Source of the DNA: Chloroflexota bacterium
Lineage (GTDB): Bacteria; Chloroflexota; UBA6077; FW602-bin22; JACPQP01
NCBI GenBank assembly: GCA_016190465.1
Contig: JACPQP010000101.1
Coordinates: 1-6,238, forward strand
Reading direction: 5' to 3'
Length of the DNA stretch: 6,238 nucleotides
Below the pieces are notes generated by a model. That model searched no databases. It was not told the origin of the DNA and saw only the letters and a list, made by a program, of their open reading frames with translations. The position numbers and the translations under genes were made by a program. Positions 1 to 5,827 of the stretch are shown here, one piece after another. How positions within the stretch are numbered: position 1 is the stretch's first letter; each line of letters starts with the position of its first letter.

Positions 1-231
1 AAGACCTATCCTTCCTCACGACAATGGCGAGGGGGCCTCATCGCCTTCAAGTTGACGGGGGAAGGCGAAGTAGACCATCTACCGGCGTTCAAGGCTCTCT
101 ATCGGCTGGGCTACCGGGGCTATCTGTCGTGCGAGTGCGAGATGCGCTGGCCCAGCAAGGAGGCAGTGATGTTGTGCGCCGCTCACGAGCACGGCGTGCT
201 TACGGGACTGATTGGTCAGGCCACCAGCTGA
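1..231 (+). CDS. Sugar phosphate isomerase/epimerase (xylose isomerase-like TIM barrel), C-terminal fragment
   Basis: The window opens inside this gene; frame 1 is open from base 1 to a TGA at 229-231 and gives the last 76 residues. The stretch GEGEVDHLPAFKALYRLGYR followed by GYLSCECEM matches the end of the barrel in this superfamily. There, a G-x-G-E/T-D-F segment precedes a helix, and a final strand carries a metal-ligand glutamate (here in the CECEM strand). The second isomerase in this window has the equivalent segment (GTTDFVPIFQALREVGYTGY then ISVEVFD), which supports the assignment. Known members isomerise or epimerise free or phosphorylated sugars in the cytoplasm with a divalent metal; the substrate here is unknown. 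It lies 107 bases upstream of the GH4 gene on the same strand, so co-transcription is plausible. Family is fairly secure, function is not. Confidence 0.72.
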   Translation, partial: KTYPSSRQWRGGLIAFKLTGEGEVDHLPAFKALYRLGYRGYLSCECEMRWPSKEAVMLCAAHEHGVLTGLIGQATS

Positions 232-338
232 GCGTAGTGCCGTGTGCAGAGCCTGAAAGGGCCAGCCCACGTGATCTCTTGGATGGCAAAGGTGCAAGCC
301 ATCGGGTAGCGGCCCTATCGCAATCAGGGAGGCTTGTT
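232..338 (+). other. Intergenic spacer with a small hairpin
   Basis: This 107-base spacer separates the isomerase fragment from the GH4 gene. GATGGC (282-287) and GCCATC (298-303) form a perfect 6-bp inverted repeat around a 10-base loop. No T-run follows, so it is not an intrinsic terminator. A strong ribosome binding site, AGGGAGG (326-332), ends the spacer. I see no convincing sigma-70 promoter, so read-through from the upstream gene is likely (inference). Confidence 0.35.
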
Positions 339-1640
339 ATGCAGGGAAGACGTATTGTCCTGATCGGGGCGGGCAGCGTCGTTTTCGGCGGCGGGCTCAT
401 CGCTGGGGCGATCAGACGTGGGGAGCTAAGTGACGCCACGCTCGTCCTGCTCGGCCACACGCCAGGCAGGCTGGAGCTCACCCGTGCCCTCGCCACACGG
501 ATGATCGTCGAAGCGGGCGTGGGTCTCCAGGTCGAGGCGACGCTCGATCCGGCCGAGGCGCTCGACGGCGCCGATTTCGTCATCTCGGCCATCTCCGTGG
601 GGGGGCTGGCGGCCCGCCGGATCGACGTCGAGGTTCCCCTGGAGTACAGCGTGGTGCAAACCAAAGGGGAGCGCGCCGGCCCCGGGGGGCTCTCCCGAGC
701 CCTCCGCACTGTACCTCCGTTGCTGGCGATCGCCCGCCAGTTAGAGCGGAGCTGTCCCGACGCCTGGTTCCTCAACTACTCGAATCCGCTCACGCCGGTC
801 TGCCGCGCGCTGGGACGGGAGACCCGCGTCAAGGTTGTCGGCCTCTGCGACGGCGTGTCGATGGCCCGAATCTTCCTCGCGGGTTATCTGGGAGTGCCCC
901 CCGAGCGGCTGACCACGCGCTGCGCGGGCGTTAACCACGCCTCCTGGCTAACCGAGCTGCAACTGGATGGACAGGATGCCTACCCGCTTCTTTGGGCACG
1001 ATTGGAGACTGTGGGTGTCAACGCCGAGCCCGTGAGCTTTGAGCTGCTCCGCCTGTATGGCCTCTACCCTTCCCCAGCCGACATCCACGTGGCAGAGTTC
1101 TTTCCCAGCTTCCTGAACGCCGCCTCGGCGGGAGGGCAAGCTTGGGGACTCTCCCCCTGGCCAGCCGACGAGTTCATCAACGCGCGTGCCGCCGACGAGG
1201 AGACGCTGCGCCGACGAGCCATGGGACAGTTGCCGCTGAAACCAATCATCGCGGCAGTTGGCGAAGCGGGGATGGCGATGGATCTCATCGCGGCGATGAG
1301 CGCAGGTCTGGAGATGGGCTTCACCGCGAACCTGCCCAACCGGGGGCAGGTACTCAATCTGCCCAGTGATGCCGTGGTCGAGATGCCGGCGGTCGCCTGG
1401 GGCGGGACGATTCGCGGGTTGGCCGTGGGCGAGTTGCCCAAGGGCATCGCGGCGATGTGCGGCGCGCGACTGGCGCAACAAGAGCTCGTGGTGGAGGCTG
1501 CGCTGACTGGCGACCGGCACGTGGCACTGCAAGCGCTCCTGGCCGACCCGCTGATGTCGTCGGTCTCCACCAGCCAGGCGCGAGAGATGCTCGGCCGACT
1601 GCTGACCGCACACCAGACCTATCTCCCGCAGTTCAGCTAA
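339..1640 (+). CDS. Glycoside hydrolase family 4 (NAD- and metal-dependent glycosidase, MelA-like clade)
   Basis: A 433-residue cytoplasmic enzyme starting at ATG 339, with AGGGAGG six bases upstream; the frame is open further upstream, but that part overlaps the previous gene and does not resemble GH4. GH4 enzymes cleave glycosides by an oxidation-elimination mechanism using NAD and a divalent metal. Visible marks in order: the Rossmann loop GAGSVVFGGG (residues 10-19); GPGGLSRALRTVP (114-126), close to the GPGGIxRALRTIP of MelA-type alpha-galactosidases; NYSNP (146-150); the two expected metal ligands, Cys170 in GLCDG and His200 in CAGVNHASW; HVAEFFPSFL (250-259); and a C-terminal NLPNRGQVLNLP (331-342) and GDRHVALQALLADPL (391-405). 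Length is close to MelA, about 450 residues. The residue after Cys170 is Asp, where MelA has His. Neighbours (transporter, NagB-like protein, isomerases) fit sugar catabolism. Family is secure; alpha-galactosidase, alpha-glucuronidase or another specificity remain open. Confidence 0.93.
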   Translation: MQGRRIVLIGAGSVVFGGGLIAGAIRRGELSDATLVLLGHTPGRLELTRALATRMIVEAGVGLQVEATLDPAEALDGADFVISAISVGGLAARRIDVEVPLEYSVVQTKGERAGPGGLSRALRTVPPLLAIARQLERSCPDAWFLNYSNPLTPVCRALGRETRVKVVGLCDGVSMARIFLAGYLGVPPERLTTRCAGVNHASWLTELQLDGQDAYPLLWARLETVGVNAEPVSFELLRLYGLYPSPADIHVAEFFPSFLNAASAGGQAWGLSPWPADEFINARAADEETLRRRAMGQLPLKPIIAAVGEAGMAMDLIAAMSAGLEMGFTANLPNRGQVLNLPSDAVVEMPAVAWGGTIRGLAVGELPKGIAAMCGARLAQQELVVEAALTGDRHVALQALLADPLMSSVSTSQAREMLGRLLTAHQTYLPQFS

Positions 1641-1768
1641 ATAGTCCGGCACTGGGCGTGCTCCTCGGTCACCCGTCGCAGGGAGCATTCGACCGCGCCG
1701 CGCAGTTCGCGCCGGATCATTTAGGCGTGTCGGCACGCCAAGTGTGACCATAGGAAAGGACCGGTACC
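1641..1768 (+). other. Intergenic spacer between GH4 and nagB-like gene, with GC hairpin
   Basis: The 128-base spacer contains a perfect 6-bp hairpin, GGCGTG (1724-1729), loop TCGG (1730-1733), CACGCC (1734-1739). It is followed by AAGTGTGACC rather than T residues, so it does not look like an intrinsic terminator. It ends 12 bases before the AGGAAAGGA ribosome binding site (1752-1760). UUCG-like CG-closed tetraloops make stable RNA hairpins, so a role in mRNA processing or stability, or as a protein site, is possible. I see no clear promoter here. Confidence 0.45.
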
Positions 1769-2569
1769 ATGACGAGCAGACCAATCCGCGAGCTCACCTT
1801 CGACCAGCTTGGGGTCAGCGTTTACTCGACGAACGAGCAACTGGGGAAGGCGGCTGCCGAGGCAGCGGCAGCAATCATCAAGGGGGTCGTGGCCGAGCGT
1901 GGGACGGCCAACGTTATCCTCGCCACGGGCAACTCCCAACTCACGTTTCTCCACGCCTTGCGCGAGATGCCTGCTATCCCCTGGCCGGGGGTGACAGTGT
2001 TCCATATGGACGAATACCTGAACCTGCCCCCGGGCCATCCGGCGAGCTTTCCCCACTTCCTCCGCCGGCACATCCTCGACCACGTGCCTTACGGCTCGTT
2101 CTTCCCGGTACCGGGCCACCCGAGCGATTCCGAGACTGCCTGCCGAGGATACGAGCTCCTTCTGCGGGCGCACCCGGCGGATCTCTGCTGCCTGGGCATC
2201 GGGGAGAACGGCCACCTTGCCTTCAACGATCCGCCAGCGGCCGACTTCAACGACCCGACCTGGGTGAGGGTGGTAGAACTGGAGGACGCCTGCCGACGTC
2301 AGCAGGTGGGCGAGGGACACTTCGGCTCACTTGGAGAGGTGCCGACCCACGCCTTGACGCTGACCATACCGGCGCTTCGGAGCGCCAGGCACGTGCTGTG
2401 CCTGGTGCCCGAGAGGCGCAAGGCGGAAGCCGTGCGCAGGGCGCTTCTCGGTCCAATCAGCCCGGCGTGTCCGGCCTCGATCCTGCGCCAGACGCCGCAC
2501 GCTTGCCTGTTCCTCGATCGCGAGTCCGCGTCGGCATTACGTATGACTGTGGCTGGGGTGGGAGATTGA
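1769..2569 (+). CDS. nagB: Glucosamine-6-phosphate deaminase family protein (NagB-like)
   Basis: A 266-residue cytoplasmic protein, a normal length for NagB. ATG 1769 follows AGGAAAGGA by eight bases. NagB converts glucosamine 6-phosphate to fructose 6-phosphate and ammonia, feeding amino sugars into glycolysis. Motifs: phosphate-loop region LATGNSQ (51-57, like the ATGSTP type); HMDEYL (79-84), whose Asp81 matches the E. coli catalytic Asp72; GIGENGHLAFNDP (143-155), whose His149 matches His143; an Arg-rich segment at 176-177; PTHALTLTIPAL (192-203); and Lys218 near the expected phosphate-binding lysine (E. coli Lys208). Positions matching E. coli Asp141 and Glu148 are Asn147 and Asp154. From memory, the GENGHxAFNDP form is a recurring NagB subfamily, some of whose members are labelled 6-phosphogluconolactonase. 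Deaminase is therefore the best but not the only reading. It sits downstream of the GH4 gene, which suggests an amino-sugar-containing substrate (inference). Confidence 0.85.
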   Translation: MTSRPIRELTFDQLGVSVYSTNEQLGKAAAEAAAAIIKGVVAERGTANVILATGNSQLTFLHALREMPAIPWPGVTVFHMDEYLNLPPGHPASFPHFLRRHILDHVPYGSFFPVPGHPSDSETACRGYELLLRAHPADLCCLGIGENGHLAFNDPPAADFNDPTWVRVVELEDACRRQQVGEGHFGSLGEVPTHALTLTIPALRSARHVLCLVPERRKAEAVRRALLGPISPACPASILRQTPHACLFLDRESASALRMTVAGVGD

Positions 2570-2804
2570 ACTGCAAAGAGCGAGTGCCCTGATCGGCCAC
2601 GAGGCATATGTTGGCGGGGGCATCCAGCAGTGGCGTGAGGCCACCGCCTGGTGGAACGGCGAAAGGGCCCACGACGAATTCCTGGAGCGGTCGTTCCAGG
2701 ACGCCATGGGCGGTGTGATCGTCGGCGTCTCGAACTACCTCGTCCCGCACACGCCGATCGGCAACGTCATCGCATTGATCGAGGCCCTCGAAGAGAATCG
2801 GTGA
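2547..2804 (+). pseudogene. Open coding stretch of unknown family without an ordinary start codon (possible 5'-truncated gene)
   Basis: Between the nagB-like gene and the next isomerase one frame is open from just after an in-frame TGA (2544-2546) to TGA 2802-2804. From 2565 on, about 64 of 79 codons end in G or C, as expected for coding DNA in this genome, and the translation is protein-like: IELQRASALIGHEAYVGGG, then QQWREATAWWNGERAHDEF, and near the end GVSNYLVPHTPIGNVIALIE. There is no ATG or TTG, and no GTG, early in the frame. The only upstream options are CTG (2547, 2553, 2571, 2589) or ATT (2565), and the first ATG (2706) would leave only 32 residues. It overlaps the end of the nagB-like gene by about 20 bases. 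I do not recognise the family. Either it is the 3' remnant of a gene whose front was lost at the nagB junction, or a short protein translated from a rare start by coupling to nagB termination, or there is a sequence error. No signal peptide or membrane segment is evident. Confidence 0.45.
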
Positions 2805-2875
2805 GAGGCTGCTCGCAAGTTCAACTCAGACAGACTCGTCGGATGAGTACGTACGGAGGTTTGACCTTGGGGACG

Positions 2876-3727
2876 ATGCGCTTCGCCATCTGTAACGAGA
2901 TGTTCCAGGGCTGGGACCTGGGGTCCGTCTTTCGACTGGTCGCCGAAGTTGGCTACGATGCCGTGGAGTTGGCCCCCTACACCCTGGCGCCGAGCATCTT
3001 TGATCTCCCCGTCGAGCGAAGGCGCGAGATCGCGCGGAGCGCCAGCGCGTGCGGGCTCCAGATCGCCGGTCTCCACTGGCTCCTTGTCGGCCCATCGGGT
3101 CTCCATATCAGCCACCCGGATCCGGAAGTCCGAGCCCGGACCGTGACTTACTTGACCGAGTTGGTCAATGCCTGTGCGGACCTGGGCGGGAAGATCCTGG
3201 TGTTCGGCTCGCCAAAGCAGCGAGACGTTCTTCCGGGACTAGGTCATGCCGAGGCCAGCCGGTTAGCGTTGGAGACCTTTTCCGCCTGTGCTCGTGCTGC
3301 CGAGATAGCCGGCGTCACGTTCTGTCTGGAAGCCCTGCCCCTCGAGTACACCAACTTCATGACCACGACCGCCGAGGTCGTCGGACTGGTCCGGGCAATC
3401 GGTAGCCCGAATCTGCGAATGGTCCTCGACGTCAAGAGTATGTGCTCGGAGTTGGCTCCTCCCGGGGAGCTGATCCAGATGGCCGCACCCTACCTGGCCC
3501 ACTTCCACGCGAACGACGCCAACCTCCGTGGCCCTGGCTTCGGCACGACGGACTTTGTCCCCATCTTCCAGGCCCTGCGAGAGGTCGGTTACACGGGGTA
3601 CATATCCGTCGAGGTCTTTGACTACTCGTTGGATCCGGCGGTGGTCGCGCGCGAGAGCCTGCGCTACATACGAGAGTCCGCAGGGGACCGGGGGCAAGCG
3701 CAGCCACGACACCATCGGCCGGTTTGA
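2876..3727 (+). CDS. Sugar phosphate isomerase/epimerase (xylose isomerase-like TIM barrel)
   Basis: A 283-residue protein counted from ATG 2876, where strand one of the barrel (MRFAICNEMF) begins. Members bind a divalent metal at the C-terminal face of the barrel and isomerise or epimerise sugars in the cytoplasm. The four expected ligands are in place: Glu152 in CLEAL, Asp185 in LDVKSM, His211 in HFHANDANLRGPG, and Glu246 in SVEVFDY. GYDAVELAPY (26-35) is the usual end of strand two. The start is uncertain. ATG 2876 has no good ribosome site, whereas GGAGG (2855-2859) stands seven bases before an in-frame TTG at 2867, and another in-frame ATG lies at 2843. The last dozen residues, rich in Gln, Arg, His and Pro, look like an unconserved tail. 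The substrate is unknown; its place after GH4 and NagB-like genes suggests processing of the released sugar. Confidence 0.88.
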   Translation: MRFAICNEMFQGWDLGSVFRLVAEVGYDAVELAPYTLAPSIFDLPVERRREIARSASACGLQIAGLHWLLVGPSGLHISHPDPEVRARTVTYLTELVNACADLGGKILVFGSPKQRDVLPGLGHAEASRLALETFSACARAAEIAGVTFCLEALPLEYTNFMTTTAEVVGLVRAIGSPNLRMVLDVKSMCSELAPPGELIQMAAPYLAHFHANDANLRGPGFGTTDFVPIFQALREVGYTGYISVEVFDYSLDPAVVARESLRYIRESAGDRGQAQPRHHRPV

Positions 3728-3836
3728 GCTGCTGCCGCCGGGGAACCCAGAGAAACCACACGTGGGCTCCGAGGGCTAGCAGATGAGACCAATTGGGATC
3801 TCCGTGTATCTGCGCTCATCCGCAGGCCTCCAACGC

Positions 3837-3858
3837 GCGATCGACGATGTGCGATCGA
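3837..3858 (+). promoter_or_regulatory. Possible operator or activator site: GCGATCGA direct repeat
   Basis: GCGATCGA occurs at 3837-3844 and again at 3851-3858, a 14-base period. The CGATCG core is itself palindromic, so the pair can be read as a direct or an inverted repeat. The second copy ends six bases before the -35 hexamer of the transporter promoter, which would suit an activator or a repressor overlapping the polymerase site. No regulator gene is in the window. Chance occurrence cannot be excluded, since 8-mers of this composition are not rare in GC-rich DNA. Confidence 0.4.
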
Positions 3859-3864
3859 GGCGTA

Positions 3865-3893
3865 TTGACAAGGCCCTGGCCCCGTGGTAGACT
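3865..3893 (+). promoter_or_regulatory. Sigma-70-type promoter for the ABC transporter genes
   Basis: A perfect -35 hexamer TTGACA (3865-3870) is separated by exactly 17 bases from TAGACT (3888-3893), which matches TATAAT at four of six positions. A TG one base upstream of the -10 (3885-3886) makes an extended -10. Transcription would start near 3900, about 58 bases before the first permease codon. It is by far the best promoter match I found in the window and suggests that the transporter genes are transcribed separately from the catabolic genes upstream. Confidence 0.75.
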
Positions 3894-3957
3894 GCGCAAT
3901 ACGAGATAGATGGTGTAATGCATCAGCGATCTGTTGCCGGCCGCGGAAAGGAGAGCG

Positions 3958-4905
3958 ATGGCCCGTTCCGAGCGAATCGACCTGGCCGTGCCCCGGATGC
4001 AGAAGCGTCACTCCAGCCTGATGCGGCAGGAAGCAATCTACGGGCTGCTGTTCGTGGCGCCGTGGATGCTGGGGTTCCTGCTGTGGGTCGCCGGACCGAT
4101 GCTGTTCTCTCTCGCTCTCGTCTTTATGGAGTGGAAGATCCTTAGCCCGCCCCGGTTCGTCGGTCTGGAGAACCTGCGGACCTTGATTGAAGACCCCTTT
4201 GTGACCACCGCCATCTACAACACGGCCTATTACACGTTCATCTACGTGCCGCTCCGGCTGGTGATCTCTCTCGGCCTTGCTATGCTGCTGAACCAGCAGA
4301 TCCGGGGGATCGGCGGATTCCGCACCCTCTTCTACCTGCCTTCGGTCACCCCCTCGGTGGCCTACATCGTCCTCTGGGTCTGGATCCTTAACCCGGACTA
4401 TGGGCTCCTCAACATCCTGCTGCGGCAGATCGGCATCGAAGGGCCACGCTGGCTGGGCGACCCGGAGTGGTCGAAGCCGGCGCTGATCCTGATGGACCTC
4501 TGGGGCTTCGGCAGCAGCGCCATTATCTTCCTGGCGGCCCTCCAGGGCGTGCCCGAGGTGCTCTACGAGGCCGCGGCCCTGGATGGCGCTGGCCGGTGGA
4601 AGAAGTTCCTCAACGTCACGCTGCCGATGATCAGCCCGGCGATGCTCTTCAACTTCGTCATCGGGATGATCGGGTCCTTCCAGATCTTCACCGCGGCCTA
4701 CGTCGCCACCAGCGGCGGCCCGGTGCGTTCGACGCTCTTCCTGGTGCTTTACCTGTACACCACGGGGTTCCACTTCTTCGAGATGGGCTACGCCTCGACC
4801 CTGGCCTGGCTGTTGTTCCTGATCGTCCTGGCGCTGACCGGTCTCCAGTTCCTGGGCAGTCGTCGCTGGGTGTACTACGAGACGGGCGGCGAAGGCTCTG
4901 GCTGA
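3958..4905 (+). CDS. ABC sugar transporter permease, MalF/UgpA type
   Basis: A 315-residue inner-membrane protein that forms half of the translocation pore of a CUT1-type carbohydrate importer. ATG 3958 is chosen because AAAGGAG (3947-3953) lies four bases upstream; the in-frame TTG at 3934 precedes that site and is unlikely. A basic cytoplasmic N-terminus (1-25) is followed by hydrophobic segments near residues 27-56, 86-111, 122-146, 175-196, 227-250 and 281-299. The cytoplasmic EAA loop that contacts the ATPase is clear at 204-223, EAAALDGAGRWKKF followed by LNVTLP. The segment FRTLFYLPSVTPSVA (121-135) and the partner permease 22 bases downstream are typical of the family. It is the first gene after the predicted promoter. 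The substrate cannot be inferred from the sequence; such systems import glycerol phosphate, di- and oligosaccharides or glycosides. Confidence 0.95.
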   Translation: MARSERIDLAVPRMQKRHSSLMRQEAIYGLLFVAPWMLGFLLWVAGPMLFSLALVFMEWKILSPPRFVGLENLRTLIEDPFVTTAIYNTAYYTFIYVPLRLVISLGLAMLLNQQIRGIGGFRTLFYLPSVTPSVAYIVLWVWILNPDYGLLNILLRQIGIEGPRWLGDPEWSKPALILMDLWGFGSSAIIFLAALQGVPEVLYEAAALDGAGRWKKFLNVTLPMISPAMLFNFVIGMIGSFQIFTAAYVATSGGPVRSTLFLVLYLYTTGFHFFEMGYASTLAWLLFLIVLALTGLQFLGSRRWVYYETGGEGSG

Positions 4906-4927
4906 GCCCTTGCCGGGGAGGGAAGTC

Positions 4928-5827
4928 GTGTCGTTGACGAACCAGATGGCGGTCCGGAACGCGGTCGGCCCGTTCCGACAGGCCCAGGAGGGCCGTTGGT
5001 CGCGCCCGGCGGGGCTCGTCCTGCGCTACCTGGTCCTCGCGGCCATCGGCGTCGTGCTCGCCATGCCGTACATCTGGATGCTCTCCACCTCGTTCAAGGC
5101 GGCTGGGAAGGAGTTCTCGCTCCGCCCCGAGCTCATCCCCAACCCGTTCGTCTGGCAAAGCTACGCCGACATCTTCCGGCTGGTTCCCTTCCTCCTGTGG
5201 ACCTGGAACAGCCTGGTCATCGTCATCCTCACCATCCTTGGCCGAGTGTTCACGGCGAGCTTGGCGGGGTATGCCTTCGCGCGCCTGCGCTTCCCGTACC
5301 GGAACGTGCTGTTTGGGGTCTGCCTGTCGACGCTGATGCTGCCCGGCATCGTCACCCTCATCCCCGAGTTCATCGTGTTCCGCTATCTGGGCTGGGTCAA
5401 CACCAACTTGCCCCTCTGGGTGCCGGCCTGGTTCGGGGGCGGGGCCTTCTTCATCTTCCTCTGCCGACAGTTCTTCCTGACCATCCCTTACGAACTTGAA
5501 GAAGCGGCCAAGGTCGACGGCGCATCGCCGCTCACGATCTACTTCCGAATCATCCTGCCACTCTCGTGGCCGGTCCTGGCGAGCATCGTCATCTTCTCGT
5601 TCAACTGGGTCTGGGGCGACTTCCTCCATCCACTGATCTACTTGAGTGACCGGAACAACATGACTCTCGCCGTCGGCCTGAACAGTATGGTCGGTATGTA
5701 CGCGACAGCCTGGAACCTTCTGATGGCCGGGGCCTTCCTGATGTCGATCCCGGTGATCGTGGTGTTCTTCGTCGGCCAGAAGTACTTCATCCGAGGCGTC
5801 GTCTTCAGCGGTCTGGCGGGTCGTTGA
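4928..5827 (+). CDS. ABC sugar transporter permease, MalG/UgpE type
   Basis: A 299-residue inner-membrane partner of the preceding permease. I choose GTG 4928 because GGAGG (4917-4921, within GGGGAGGGA) sits six bases upstream. The in-frame TTG at 4910 lies before that site, and ATG 4946 is far from it. Hydrophobic segments lie near residues 31-55, 89-118, 126-150, 165-186, 214-238 and 264-288. The segments PYIWMLSTSFK (47-57) and SLAGYAFARLRFP (111-123) are characteristic of the MalG side of CUT1 importers. The EAA loop begins at Glu191, EEAAKVDGASPLTIYFRI, and continues with ILPL. The 22-base gap after the upstream stop suggests co-translation in one operon. It would pair with the upstream permease and an ATPase not found in the window. 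Confidence 0.95.
   Translation: MSLTNQMAVRNAVGPFRQAQEGRWSRPAGLVLRYLVLAAIGVVLAMPYIWMLSTSFKAAGKEFSLRPELIPNPFVWQSYADIFRLVPFLLWTWNSLVIVILTILGRVFTASLAGYAFARLRFPYRNVLFGVCLSTLMLPGIVTLIPEFIVFRYLGWVNTNLPLWVPAWFGGGAFFIFLCRQFFLTIPYELEEAAKVDGASPLTIYFRIILPLSWPVLASIVIFSFNWVWGDFLHPLIYLSDRNNMTLAVGLNSMVGMYATAWNLLMAGAFLMSIPVIVVFFVGQKYFIRGVVFSGLAGR

Larger units (their letters stand above)
3728..3957 (+). other. Intergenic region between catabolic and transport genes
   Basis: This 230-base region holds the promoter and repeat described separately and no credible gene. Near its start, GGAACCCA (3742-3749) can pair with TGGGCTCC (3763-3770) with one mismatch around a 13-base loop. No T-run follows, so an intrinsic terminator is not supported. 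CCAATTGG (3789-3796) is a perfect 8-base palindrome about 70 bases upstream of the -35 and could be a regulator site. The predicted leader from about 3900 to the permease start is roughly 58 bases. Confidence 0.5.

Noticed and set aside
24..338. Upstream in-frame extension of the GH4 gene, about 105 extra residues from an ATG at 24
   Set aside because: It overlaps the isomerase fragment in another frame, has no GH4 similarity, and the Rossmann motif expected at the N-terminus begins just after ATG 339, which has a strong ribosome site.
948..1784. Long minus-strand open frame opposite the GH4 gene (278 codons)
   Set aside because: It is the antisense shadow of a well-supported GH4 gene; the translation is Arg/Gln/His-rich and unlike any family I know.
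1744..2592. Plus-strand frame overlapping nagB (282 codons)
   Set aside because: It is a +1-type shadow of the nagB-like gene; the translation is Pro/Arg/Gly-rich with no motif.
2651..2842. N-terminal extension of the second isomerase from an ATG at 2651
   Set aside because: The extension is Arg-rich, lies before the barrel's first strand, and overlaps the better coding frame at 2547-2804.
3742..3770. Possible intrinsic terminator after the second isomerase
   Set aside because: The stem has a mismatch and a 13-base loop, and no T-run follows.
3664..4773. Long minus-strand open frame opposite the first permease (369 codons)
   Set aside because: It has highly charged, repetitive Glu/Asp/Gln/His composition typical of the antisense of hydrophobic GC-rich genes, and it lies over a certain permease.
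4688..5629. Minus-strand open frame opposite the second permease (313 codons)
   Set aside because: Same reason: antisense of membrane-protein codons, low-complexity and charged, no recognisable domain.
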